Part shown: piece by piece, positions 17,119-25,941 of the stretch | Position numbering within the stretch: the first letter of the stretch is position 1 | How the letters are laid out: each line of letters starts with the position of its first letter | Source: Amycolatopsis anabasis | GTDB lineage: Bacteria > Actinomycetota > Actinomycetes > Mycobacteriales > Pseudonocardiaceae | NCBI RefSeq assembly: GCF_009765355.1 | Contig: NZ_VTHK01000009.1 | Coordinates: 62,001-126,000, forward strand | Direction of reading: 5' to 3' | Length of the DNA: 64,000 nt | Position numbers and translations under genes: made by a program | The notes under the pieces: model-generated | Seen by the model: only the letters and a program-made list of their open reading frames with translations | Told to the model about the DNA's origin: nothing | The model's database searches: none

Positions 17119-17967
17119 GTGCACCCCCTCAAACTGCCGCACCTGCTGTCCTGGCGCGAATTCCTGGATGCCGCGACGGCTCCGCCGTCCATCGACTACG
17201 GGGAAAGCCGGAGCACCCTGGGCGACTGGCACGGCGCCTCCTGGGAAGAAGCGGTCCAGCTGGCCATCGACGGCTGGCCGCTGGCCTTGGAAGAGATCGA
17301 CGTGACGGTCAGCGAGTTGCGCGAAAGCGCCGGACTGTCCCATTCGGTCACCTTGCTGGAACCGACCTGGGACGTGACCGGGAGCGAGGTGGACGTCGGC
17401 GCCTATCTGGCCGGGGTGCCGGAGTGCATGGTGGACGCGGTACCCCGGCAGGTTTCCCGGCGCGGCAAGGTGATCACGTTCCTCGTCCCGGCCGGGTACT
17501 CGCACCGGATCGAACACAAGGTGATCATCAACCGCGGCCTGGCGCTGGCCACGCTGTGCGCCGCGATCATCGATGCCGGGCACAGCGTGGAAATCTGGTC
17601 CGGGTTCGCCGGGATAGTCCAACTGCCCGGCACCGAGCAACGCTACTGCGGCGTCACCCGGGTGATCGCGGCCGGTGAACCCTTCGACGTGGGCAGGCTG
17701 ATCTTCGCGGCGGCGCACCCGGCGATGTTGCGGCGACTGTGGTTCGGCGTGTGGAACGCGCAGCCGGAAGCGGTCGCCGCGGCGATGGAAGCGGACAACT
17801 ACGGGCATCCCCCGTACACGTGCGAAGCCACCGACCTGCCCGCCGAGATCACCGAGCCGTACGTGTTCCCCTACCTGACCGAAGAGGATCGGCAGTGGGA
17901 CGATCTGCCCACCGCGCTTTCCTGGGGACGGCAGATGTTCAACGAACTCGGGTTGATCCAGGACTGA
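17119..17967 (+). CDS. DUF7192-like protein, partner of the AAA ATPase
   Basis: A 282-aa soluble protein. Its middle (HRIEHKVIINRGLALATLCAAIIDAGHSVEIWSGF) looks like a worn von Willebrand A-type alpha/beta fold, as in the VWA partners of MoxR ATPases, but no intact metal site (DxSxS) is seen. The family label DUF7192 is from memory. It starts GTG 3 nt after the ATPase stop, so the two are coupled. Its 3' end overlaps the convergent EamA gene by 29 bp. Confidence 0.55.
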   Translation: MHPLKLPHLLSWREFLDAATAPPSIDYGESRSTLGDWHGASWEEAVQLAIDGWPLALEEIDVTVSELRESAGLSHSVTLLEPTWDVTGSEVDVGAYLAGVPECMVDAVPRQVSRRGKVITFLVPAGYSHRIEHKVIINRGLALATLCAAIIDAGHSVEIWSGFAGIVQLPGTEQRYCGVTRVIAAGEPFDVGRLIFAAAHPAMLRRLWFGVWNAQPEAVAAAMEADNYGHPPYTCEATDLPAEITEPYVFPYLTEEDRQWDDLPTALSWGRQMFNELGLIQD

Positions 17968-18892
17968 ACTCGCTCCCGAACCGGGCGCGGACGGCGATTC
18001 CGGCGCAGGCGATCACCGCGATGCCGCCGAGGACGGTGGGCCAGGTGAGCCGCTCGTGCAGGAACAGCGCCGCCCAGCAGATGCTCAGCACGGGCTGGAC
18101 GAGCTGGATCTGGCTGACCCGCACCATCGGGCCGATCGCGAGTCCGCGGTACCAGGCGAAGAAGCCGAGGAACATGCTCACCACGGCCAGGTAGGCGAAC
18201 GCGGCCCATTCGATCGGGGTGCCGCTCGGGGGTCGCTGGGCCAGCGAAACGCCGGTGAGGACGATCATCAGCGGCGCGGCGAGCACGAGCGCCCAGGAGA
18301 CGGTCTGCCAGGCGCCGAGTTCGCGGGCGAGGAGCCCGCCTTCGGCGTAGCCGATCGCGGCCGCGACCACGGCGCCGAACAGCAGCAGGTCGGACCAGTG
18401 CAGCCCGCTGAGCCCGCCGCCCTGCAACGCGGCGAACACGACGGCGGCGATCGCGCCCGCGGTGGCCATGAGCCAGAACGACCTCGGGGGCCGTTCGTGC
18501 CCGCGGAGCACGGCCGTCACCGCGGTCGCGGCGGGCAGCAGGGCGATCACGACGGCACCGTGGCTGGCCGGTGCGGTGGTGAGGGCGAAGGAAGTCAGCA
18601 CGGGGAAACCCACGACCACGCCACCGGCGACGATCGCCACGCGACCCCACTGCCTGCCGCGCGGCAGGCGTTGCCTGGTGCTCGCCAGCGCCACGGCCGC
18701 GAGCAGCGCGGCGACGACCGCCCGCGCGGAGCCGATGAACAGCGGCGACATCCCGCCGCTCTCGACGGCTACGCGGGTGAACGGGACGGTGAACGAGAAC
18801 GCCGCGACGCCGAGCAGGCCCCACCCGAGACCGGCTCGGGACGGGGATAGCACTCGCGGCTTCACCAGGGTAGCGCTACTGTTGTGTTCCAT
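17939..18892 (-). CDS. EamA/DMT-family membrane transporter
   Basis: A 317-aa integral membrane protein of about ten helices in two EamA repeats (GWGLLGVAAFSFTVPFTRVAVE..., YAEGGLLARELGAWQTVSW..., LVQPVLSICWAALFLHERL). EamA exporters move small metabolites such as amino acids. The start ATG at 18892 overlaps the start codon of the divergent MocR gene; GTG 18865 is an alternative, and neither has a ribosome site. The neighbour suggests control by the MocR regulator. Confidence 0.85.
   Translation of the reverse strand: MEHNSSATLVKPRVLSPSRAGLGWGLLGVAAFSFTVPFTRVAVESGGMSPLFIGSARAVVAALLAAVALASTRQRLPRGRQWGRVAIVAGGVVVGFPVLTSFALTTAPASHGAVVIALLPAATAVTAVLRGHERPPRSFWLMATAGAIAAVVFAALQGGGLSGLHWSDLLLFGAVVAAAIGYAEGGLLARELGAWQTVSWALVLAAPLMIVLTGVSLAQRPPSGTPIEWAAFAYLAVVSMFLGFFAWYRGLAIGPMVRVSQIQLVQPVLSICWAALFLHERLTWPTVLGGIAVIACAGIAVRARFGSEFSPGSTRVR
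18870..18879. promoter_or_regulatory. Palindrome in the EamA/MocR divergent start region
   Basis: GTAGCGCTAC is a perfect 10-bp palindrome 11 bp upstream of the MocR start codon. If EamA starts at 18892 the palindrome is inside its codons; if EamA starts at 18865 it lies just upstream of it. It may be a MocR operator. Confidence 0.3.
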
Positions 18893-20300
18893 GTCCGACG
18901 GTAGCAGTTCGCAGATCGTCGCCGAACTCCGCGAGTGGATCGAAGCGGCGCCACCGGGTGCGAAGCTGCCGTCGACGCGGGCGCTGGTGGCGCGATACCG
19001 GGCGAGTCCGGTCACCGTGCAGAAGGCGTTGCGGACGTTGACCGCGCAGGGGATGGTGGAGAGCCGTCCCGGGGTGGGCACCTTCGTGCGCGCGATCCGC
19101 GTTGCCCGGCCGAACGACTACGGCTGGCAGACCGCCGCGCTCGGGTCGCCGGAGAACCGCATCCCGCGACTGTCCACCGCGTTGCGCACCGCGCCGAACG
19201 ACGTGGTCGCGTTGCACTCGGGCTACCCGGACCGGGAGTTGCTGCCCGAGCGTCTGGTGCGGGCCGCGTTCACCCGCGCCGCCCGCGGCGAGGCGGCCGT
19301 CAGCAGGCCCCCGGCCGCGGGCCTGCCGGAACTGCAGGCGTGGTTCGCGGCCGAACTCGGCGCCGACGCCCGGTCCGCGGTCGCGCCGCCGGCGCCGAGC
19401 GACGTGGTCGTCCTCCCGGGAAGCCAGAGCGGGCTCAGCACCGCCTTCCGCGCACTGGTCGGTGCGGGCCGGCCGCTGCTGGTGGAGTCACCCACCTACT
19501 GGGGTGCGCTCCTCGCCGCCGCGCAGGCGGGCGTTCAGGTCGTGCCCGTGCCCAGCGGCAGCCGCGGACCGGATCCGGACGAGCTGGCCCGCGCGTTCGA
19601 GCGCACCGGGGCACGCGCCCTCTACGCCCAGCCGAACTTCGCCAACCCCACCGGCGCGCAGTGGTCGCCCGCCCTGGCCGATCAGGTGCTGGACACCGTG
19701 CGCCGGTACGGCGCGTTCCTGATCGAGGACGACTGGGCGCACGACCTCGGGATCACCGCCGATCCGGTCCCCCTCGCCGCGCGCGACGACAGCGGGCACG
19801 TCGTGTACCTGCGTTCGCTCACCAAGAGCGTGTCCCCGGCCGTGCGCGTCGCCGGGATCATCGCCCGCGGCCCCGCCCGCGAACGCATCCTCGCCGACGC
19901 CCAAGCCGTATCCATGTACGTCAGCGGCACGCTGCAGGCCGTGGCGCTCGACGTCGTCACCCAACCCGCCTGGCGCACCCACCTGCGCGCCCTCCGCCCC
20001 CAGCTGGCCGCCCGCCGGGACCTCCTCACCGGCGCGCTCCGGGAGCACGCCCCCACCGCGCATCTGGAAGCCGTGCCCCGGGGCGGGCTGAACCTCTGGG
20101 TGCGGCTGCCGGACACCACCGATCTGGCACGGCTCGTCCGGGACTGCGAAACCGCCGGAGTCATCGTCGCCCCCGGCGACGAGTGGTTCCCCGCCGAACC
20201 CACCGGCCCCCACCTCCGGCTCAACTACGCCGGCCCGAACCCCGGCGCCTTCCCCGACGGGGCCCGCGTGATCGGCCAGGCGCTCGCCCGGGACGACTAG
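18891..20300 (+). CDS. MocR-type (GntR HTH plus aminotransferase fold) regulator
   Basis: A 469-aa protein. A GntR winged helix (about 8-70; GAKLPSTRALVARYRASPVTVQKALRTLTAQGMVESRPGVGTFVR) joins a fold-type I PLP domain. PLP-site blocks are YAQPNFANPTGAQWS, LIEDDWAHDLG and LRSLTKSVSPAVRVAG with the Schiff-base Lys. MocR proteins sense PLP or amino compounds and often control a divergent transporter, as here. The ATG at 18891 lies inside the start codon of EamA. The 3' end overlaps the AfsR-like gene's stop by 4 nt (20297-20300). Confidence 0.9.
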   Translation: MSDGSSSQIVAELREWIEAAPPGAKLPSTRALVARYRASPVTVQKALRTLTAQGMVESRPGVGTFVRAIRVARPNDYGWQTAALGSPENRIPRLSTALRTAPNDVVALHSGYPDRELLPERLVRAAFTRAARGEAAVSRPPAAGLPELQAWFAAELGADARSAVAPPAPSDVVVLPGSQSGLSTAFRALVGAGRPLLVESPTYWGALLAAAQAGVQVVPVPSGSRGPDPDELARAFERTGARALYAQPNFANPTGAQWSPALADQVLDTVRRYGAFLIEDDWAHDLGITADPVPLAARDDSGHVVYLRSLTKSVSPAVRVAGIIARGPARERILADAQAVSMYVSGTLQAVALDVVTQPAWRTHLRALRPQLAARRDLLTGALREHAPTAHLEAVPRGGLNLWVRLPDTTDLARLVRDCETAGVIVAPGDEWFPAEPTGPHLRLNYAGPNPGAFPDGARVIGQALARDD

Positions 20301-23300
20301 GTTCCCCCGGTCGCGCGCGCCCGCAGCGCCGCCAGCGCCGCGGCCCGCAGGCCCTCGGGGCCGAGTCCGGCGTACGCCGACACCGCGTCGGCGTAGGCCG
20401 GCCGATCGGCCCGTTCGGCGGCGCGCCTGGCCCGCTCGGGGGACATCGTCGGGTGGAACCCGCTCAGCGGCCCGAACCGCTCCGCCAGCGCGATCATCCG
20501 CACGCCCGAGTGGGTGTTCCCCCGCTCCAGCTCCACCAGGGCCACGGCCAGCAGCAGCGAGCCGCAGACCCGGAAGTCCACAACGGACACCGTGGTGACC
20601 ATTGTGGACAGTGCGTCCGGCAGTCCGCCGGTGATCTCCGCGACCAGGTCGAGCCGGCCGTGGTGGGCATGGGCGACCACCGCGACGGCCTGGACCTGCC
20701 AGGCCCAGTTCCCCGCGGCGGGGGACGCATCGCCGCGCAGCCGGTCGGCGGCCTGCCGCCACAGCCGCAGGCCGGCCTCGACCTGACCCCGGCCGATCAG
20801 GATCTCGGCGCGGGCGCAGACATCGAACAGCACCATGCCGTTCGCTTCGTCGACACCGCTCCCCACGGCCTGCTCCAGGTCTCGCTCCGCCTCGTCGAAC
20901 GCGCCGCGCTGCAGATTGGCCAGTACCAACGCCCACCGCGTCCGGCCCACGACCGACCGCCACCGGAGTTTCTCGGCGATCGCCAACGCGGCGTGCAGCT
21001 GCCGGTACGCCGCCTCTCCTGGTTCCCATTCCAGGTACAGCTCCGCCGCCCGGCCGTGAGCGATGGCCTTGATCAACGGAATGCCGTCGCGTTCGAAGCA
21101 GGCGAGCATCCGCTCGGCCGCCCGCAGCGCGCGGTCCGGCTCGTGCGCGTTCGCCCAGGCGTAGCTGGCCACGTAGTTGGCCATACCGGCGAGCAGCGGC
21201 CGGTCGCTGTCGCAGAACTTGAGCAGCGCCGGGACCTCCGGGGCGCACAACGCGATCTGGGTGGCCCGGATCAGGGTGTCCGGTTCGGCCTCCGGCAACC
21301 GGCGGAGGGTGACCAGGGTGCGCAGCGGGCGATCGTCCTGGGCGAGGGACCCGCTCAGCGCGCACAGCACCGCCGCCGCCCTGGTGGCTTCGACCTGGGC
21401 GGGCTCCGGCCGGAAATGCGACAGCACCCAGGCGGTGTCCTTGGCCAGCGCGATCAGCCGGGTGAAGTTCGATTCGGTGAGCCACAGGCCGCCCAGCAGC
21501 GCCGCCATCGCCGCGACGGTCGCGCCGTCCTCCCGGTCCAGCCCGTAGCGCAGCGCCTGCACCAGGTTGTCCTGTTCGGACCGGATCTCGTCCACGGCGG
21601 CGACGACGTCGGCGGCGAGCAGCGATTGGTGGTGCAGCATCCCGAATTCGCGGGCCCAGCCGAGGAAACCGTCGAGGACGCGCTCGGTCTCACCGGCCTC
21701 CTCCCGGCGCGCCGCGCTGAACTCCCGGACGGTCTCCAGCATCCGGAAACGGACGCCGGACCCGGTGTCCGCCACCTTCAGCAGCGACTGGTCGACCAGT
21801 TGCTCCAGATCGGCGTCCTCGCCGAGCAGGGAGCGCGCGGCGTCGGCGGTGAAGCCGCCGGGGAAGATCGACAACGCGCGCATCGCCGCCTGCCCGGCGG
21901 GCTCCAGCAGGTGCCAGCTCCAGTCGATCACCGCGTGCAGCGTGCGGTGCCGCCGCGGCGCGTCCCGCGCGCTGCCCCGCAGCAGGCCGAACCGGTCGTC
22001 CAGGCGGCGGGCGATCTCGGGGACCGACATCACCCGCACGCGCGCCGCGGCCAGTTCCGCGGCCAGCGGCAGCCCGTCCAGATGCCCGCACAGCTCCGAC
22101 ACGGTCTCCGCGGGCAGGGCGACATCGGGCCGCGCCGCCCGCGCTCGCCGGCCGAACAGCTCGGCCATCGTCGGCGGGTCCAGTTCGGGCAGCGGGTACA
22201 CCGATTCCGAGGACAGGCCGAGCGGAGCGCGGCCGGTGGTCAGCACGCGCAGCTCCTCGCTCAGCGACACCAGGGCGTGCACCAGTTCGGCGGCGCCGCG
22301 CACCACGTGCTCGCAGTTGTCCAGCACCAGCAGCGCGGGCCCGGGGCCGAGGGCGTCCACGATGCCGGTGAACACGTTCGCCGGGGCGGCCAGGCCGCCG
22401 ACCGCCTCCCCGACGCCGAGGGCGGAAGCGACCTCGGTGGCCACGTCCGCGTCGGCGGTGACCCCGGCGAGCCCGACGAAATGCACCACCCGCTGCTCGG
22501 CCCGGCGGCTGACGGCGTGCGCGAGACGGGTCTTGCCCAGGCCGCCGACGCCGACGATGGACGTGACCCGGGAGACGGGCAGCAAGGCGGCCACCGCCGC
22601 GAGGTCGTCGTCCCGGCCGAGCAGCGGGTTGGGTTCGTGCCGGACACCGCGCCGGACCACGGGCGTGTCGTGCACCAGCAACTCCTGGTGCACGCCCCGC
22701 AGCGCGGGACCGGGGCCGGTGCCCAGCTCCTCGCGCAGCGCGCGGCGGTAGGCGTCGTACCGGGCCAGCGCCGCGGCCGGGCCCTCGGTCACCGCCTCGC
22801 AGCGCAGCAGCTCCGCCAGGACCTCCTCGTCCCGGGGGCCGGTCCGGGCCAGCTCGCCCAGCGGCCCGGCCGCCTCGGCGGGGCGGCCCAGCCGGGACAG
22901 CGCCAGCGCGCGGGCGCGCACCAGCGACCGGTACGTCGCCGCCCGCGCCGCGCGCAGCACCGACACCGGGTCGTCCCGGCCGGTGTCCCATTCGTCGGCG
23001 CCCGCGCACAGCGCGAGTCCCGCTTCGGCGTGCTCGAGCGCCGCCGCGTGGTTCCCGTCCCGGGCGGCCCGCTCACTCGCGGACGCGCGGAGCAGCACCG
23101 CCGAGGCATCCACCTGATCCTCGCCCAGCGACAGGCGGTAGCCGGCGGGTGTGCTCACGATGAGGTCGGAACCCAGCCGCGCCCTGGCCCGGGACACCAC
23201 GATCTGCAGCGCCTTGGCGGGGTGCTCGGGCTGACCGTCCGGCCACAACCCCGCCACCAACCGGCCCGTGCCGCACCCCGCGCGCAGGTCACCGGCGAGC

Positions 23301-23386
23301 AGCGCGAGCAGGCCACGCAGCCGGGAGCCGGTGATCTCCGAGCCGCGGCAGCACACCCGCGACAGCAGGGTCAGCTCGACAGTCAT
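20297..23386 (-). CDS. AfsR/BTAD-type transcriptional regulator with NB-ARC and helical repeat domains
   Basis: A 1029-aa regulator. It has an OmpR-like DNA-binding domain (1-90; ALQIVVSRARARLGSDLIVSTPAGYRL), a BTAD domain (about 95-245; ARYDAYRRALREELGTGPGPALRGVHQELL), an NB-ARC ATPase (Walker A SIVGVGGLGKT, LLVLDNCEHVV) and about 450 residues of helical TPR-like repeats. Large SARP-type proteins of this kind switch secondary metabolism or local operons. It begins 10 nt after the DctA stop on the same strand and lacks a clear ribosome site. It may be read from the dicarboxylate operon. Confidence 0.88.
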   Translation of the reverse strand: MTVELTLLSRVCCRGSEITGSRLRGLLALLAGDLRAGCGTGRLVAGLWPDGQPEHPAKALQIVVSRARARLGSDLIVSTPAGYRLSLGEDQVDASAVLLRASASERAARDGNHAAALEHAEAGLALCAGADEWDTGRDDPVSVLRAARAATYRSLVRARALALSRLGRPAEAAGPLGELARTGPRDEEVLAELLRCEAVTEGPAAALARYDAYRRALREELGTGPGPALRGVHQELLVHDTPVVRRGVRHEPNPLLGRDDDLAAVAALLPVSRVTSIVGVGGLGKTRLAHAVSRRAEQRVVHFVGLAGVTADADVATEVASALGVGEAVGGLAAPANVFTGIVDALGPGPALLVLDNCEHVVRGAAELVHALVSLSEELRVLTTGRAPLGLSSESVYPLPELDPPTMAELFGRRARAARPDVALPAETVSELCGHLDGLPLAAELAAARVRVMSVPEIARRLDDRFGLLRGSARDAPRRHRTLHAVIDWSWHLLEPAGQAAMRALSIFPGGFTADAARSLLGEDADLEQLVDQSLLKVADTGSGVRFRMLETVREFSAARREEAGETERVLDGFLGWAREFGMLHHQSLLAADVVAAVDEIRSEQDNLVQALRYGLDREDGATVAAMAALLGGLWLTESNFTRLIALAKDTAWVLSHFRPEPAQVEATRAAAVLCALSGSLAQDDRPLRTLVTLRRLPEAEPDTLIRATQIALCAPEVPALLKFCDSDRPLLAGMANYVASYAWANAHEPDRALRAAERMLACFERDGIPLIKAIAHGRAAELYLEWEPGEAAYRQLHAALAIAEKLRWRSVVGRTRWALVLANLQRGAFDEAERDLEQAVGSGVDEANGMVLFDVCARAEILIGRGQVEAGLRLWRQAADRLRGDASPAAGNWAWQVQAVAVVAHAHHGRLDLVAEITGGLPDALSTMVTTVSVVDFRVCGSLLLAVALVELERGNTHSGVRMIALAERFGPLSGFHPTMSPERARRAAERADRPAYADAVSAYAGLGPEGLRAAALAALRARATGGT

Positions 23387-23396
23387 CGAGATCAGA

Positions 23397-24734
23397 CTAG
23401 CCAGCGCGCTCCAACGCGGGTGTGGTTCCAGTGCCGTCGCTCGGGGGCTGGGCGGGGGCTCTGGTGCGGAGGACCCGGTTGACGTGGGCGGCGTCGAGGA
23501 CGCGTTCCCAGCGGGCGACGACGAGGCAGGCGACGCTGTTGCCGGCGAGGTTGGTCAGCGCCCGGCATTCGGACATGAACTTGTCGATGCCGAAGATCAG
23601 CATGATGCCGGCGGCCGGGACGGTGCCGACCGTGGAGAGCGTGGCGGCCAGGGCGATGAATCCGGCGCCGGTGACGCCACCGGAACCCTTGGAGGTCAAG
23701 AGCATCACGGCCAGCAGGCCGATCTGCCCGCCGATCGTGAGCGGGGTGTCGGTGGCCTGCGCGATGTAGACGGCGGCGAGGGAGAGGTAGATCGAGCTGC
23801 CGTCGAGGTTGAAGGAGTAGCCGGTGGGCACGGTGAGCCCGACGATTTCGCGCCGGATGCCGAGTCCCTCGAGTTTGGCCATCAGCCGCGGCAGCACGCT
23901 TTCCGAGGAGGAAGTGCCCAGCACGATCAGGAATTCCTCGCGCAGGTACCGCAGCAGCCGGAAGATGTTGACCCGGACCAGGGCGGTGATCCCGCCGAGG
24001 ACCACGACCACGAAGAACAGGGAGGTGCCGTAGAACAGCGCGATGAGGTGGCCCAGGCTGGTGAGCGTGGCGACGCCGTACTTGCCGATGGTGTAGGCCA
24101 TCGCGCCGAAGGCGCCGACCGGGGCGGCCAGCATGAGGTAGCGCAGGATCGTGAACACGATGGCGGTCAGCCGGTTGACGCCTTCGACGACGGGCCGGCC
24201 GGCGGGGCCGACGGCCTTGAGCGCGATGCCGAACAGCACCGCGATGAAGATGACCTGCAAGACGTTGCCGTCGGCGAAGGCGCCGATCGCGCTGGTGGGC
24301 ACGATGTCGGTGAGGAAGTGCCACCAGCTCTGGTTCTCGCCGGACTGGACGTACTGGGCCGCGCTGCCCGAAAGCTGCAGCGAGCCGGGATGCGCGTGCA
24401 CCCCGGCGCCGGGCTGGAAGACGTTGACGGCGATCAGCCCGACGAGGAGCGCGACCAGGGTGCCGGCCTGGAAGTAGGCGAGGGATTTCAGGCCCACCCG
24501 GCCGACGCGGCGGAGGCTGTCGACGCCGCCGATGCCGGCGACGATCGTCAGGAAGACGATCGGCGTGATGAGCATCTTGATGGCGTTGACGAAGGTCGTG
24601 CCGACGGGTTCGAGCGCGATCCCGGCGGAGGGCCAGAGCCAGCCGGTGAGGATGCCCGCCGCGATCGCGGTGAGCACCCAGAAGTACAGCTGCTGGTACC
24701 AGGGCTTGGCGGTTTTGGCCGGGGAGAGGGCCAT
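23397..24734 (-). CDS. dctA: C4-dicarboxylate:cation symporter (DctA type)
   Basis: A 445-aa membrane protein of the DAACS family. Signature blocks are KMLITPIVFLTIVAGIGG, the serine-rich re-entrant loop GTSSSESVLPRLM, the substrate motif PTGYSFNLDGSSIYLSLAA, and LLTSKGSGGVTGAGF with GIDKFMSECRALTNLAGN. DctA takes up malate, fumarate, succinate and similar acids. It follows the tartrate/D-malate dehydrogenase gene by 78 nt, which supports uptake plus oxidation of a hydroxy-dicarboxylate. Confidence 0.92.
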   Translation of the reverse strand: MALSPAKTAKPWYQQLYFWVLTAIAAGILTGWLWPSAGIALEPVGTTFVNAIKMLITPIVFLTIVAGIGGVDSLRRVGRVGLKSLAYFQAGTLVALLVGLIAVNVFQPGAGVHAHPGSLQLSGSAAQYVQSGENQSWWHFLTDIVPTSAIGAFADGNVLQVIFIAVLFGIALKAVGPAGRPVVEGVNRLTAIVFTILRYLMLAAPVGAFGAMAYTIGKYGVATLTSLGHLIALFYGTSLFFVVVVLGGITALVRVNIFRLLRYLREEFLIVLGTSSSESVLPRLMAKLEGLGIRREIVGLTVPTGYSFNLDGSSIYLSLAAVYIAQATDTPLTIGGQIGLLAVMLLTSKGSGGVTGAGFIALAATLSTVGTVPAAGIMLIFGIDKFMSECRALTNLAGNSVACLVVARWERVLDAAHVNRVLRTRAPAQPPSDGTGTTPALERAG

Positions 24735-24812
24735 GGTTTCTCCTCGTTGAGAAGGGGGACCCGGCCCGGAGGGGACTCCGACGCCCGGCTCGGTGGTGGT
24801 CCGCTGGATGCC

Positions 24813-25868
24813 TCAGAGCAGTTCGAGCAACGCGCCGGTGAACTCGGCGGTGGTGGCGGTGCCGCCCAGATCGGGAGTGCGCACGTCGGTCTTGGCCAGG
24901 ACGGTGGCGATCGCGCCGGTGACCTCGTCGGCGGCTTCGCGGTGGCCGAGGTGGTCGAGCAGCATCGCCGCCGACCAGATCGCCCCCAGCGGGTTGGCGA
25001 TGCCGCGGCCGGCGATGTCCGGCGCCGAGCCGTGCACCGGTTCGAACATGGACGGGAATTCCCGCTCCGGGTTGAGGTTCGCCGACGGCGCGATCCCGAT
25101 CGAACCGGCCACCGCGGCGGCCAGATCGGACAGGATGTCGCCGAAGAGGTTGGAGGCGACCACCACGTCGAACCGGGCGGGGTCGAGCACGAACTTCGCG
25201 GCCAGCGCGTCGATGTGCTCCTGGTCCCAGGTGACCCGCGGGTGCGCGGCGCCGCGTTCGGCGACCAGCTGGTCCCAGAACGGCAGGGTGTGCACGATGC
25301 CGTTCGACTTGGTCGCCGAGGTGAGGTGGCCGCGGCGGGTGGCGGCGAGGGCGAAGGCGTAGTCCAGCACCCGGGTGACGCCGGCGCGGGTGAACACGGA
25401 CTCCTGCACGGCCAGCTCGTCGGGATGGCCCCGGTTGAGGCGCCCGCCGATCTCGCTGTACTCGCCCTCGACGTTTTCCCGCACCACGACGAAATCCACC
25501 TCACCCGCCGCGGCCGTCCGCAGCGGGCTGTCCACCCCGTCGAACACGCGGATCGGCCGGAGGTTCACGTACTGGCGGAAGCCGCGCCGGATGGGGATCA
25601 GCAGTCCCCACAAGGAGACGTGGTCGGGAACCCCGGGGTACCCGACGGCGCCGAGGAGGATGGCGTCGGACTCCCGGAGCTGGTCCAGACCGTCCGCGGG
25701 CATCATCGCGCCCTGCTGTGCGTAGCGCCGGCACGACCAGTCGTAGGAGGTGTAGTGGAAGCCGAAGCCGTGCCGGTGGCCGACGGCGTCGAGGACCTGC
25801 TGGGCCGGGGGCAGTACTTCGGCGCCGATCCCGTCTCCGGGGATCAGGGCGATCCGGTAACTCGTCAT
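24813..25868 (-). CDS. Tartrate dehydrogenase / D-malate decarboxylating dehydrogenase
   Basis: A 351-aa protein of the isocitrate/isopropylmalate dehydrogenase fold. The blocks YRIALIPGDGIGAEV, YVNLRPIRVFDGVDSPL, VVVRENVEGEYSEIGGR, ATKSNGIVHTLPFWDQL and MFEPVHGSAPDIAGRGIANPLGAIWSAAMLLDHLG are those of TtuC/DmlA enzymes rather than LeuB. The family oxidises and decarboxylates D-malate to pyruvate or acts on tartrate. It sits between a LysR gene (73 nt upstream) and dctA, all on one strand. Confidence 0.88.
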   Translation of the reverse strand: MTSYRIALIPGDGIGAEVLPPAQQVLDAVGHRHGFGFHYTSYDWSCRRYAQQGAMMPADGLDQLRESDAILLGAVGYPGVPDHVSLWGLLIPIRRGFRQYVNLRPIRVFDGVDSPLRTAAAGEVDFVVVRENVEGEYSEIGGRLNRGHPDELAVQESVFTRAGVTRVLDYAFALAATRRGHLTSATKSNGIVHTLPFWDQLVAERGAAHPRVTWDQEHIDALAAKFVLDPARFDVVVASNLFGDILSDLAAAVAGSIGIAPSANLNPEREFPSMFEPVHGSAPDIAGRGIANPLGAIWSAAMLLDHLGHREAADEVTGAIATVLAKTDVRTPDLGGTATTAEFTGALLELL

Positions 25869-25941
25869 GCGGTCGATTGCAGCAACCGCGCGGCCGGGCC
25901 GTCCAAGACGCAGATGCGATGTGCCTTATAGGCGGTGCTTA

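Noticed and set aside
18935..23482. A 1515-residue open frame on the plus strand
   Set aside because: It is antisense to the AfsR-like gene and runs through MocR out of frame; residue make-up is Arg/Gly/Pro/Ala-rich as in GC-driven shadow frames.
23268..25931. An 887-residue open frame on the plus strand
   Set aside because: It lies opposite dctA and the dehydrogenase, with Asp/Gly/Glu-rich low-complexity sequence and no family match.
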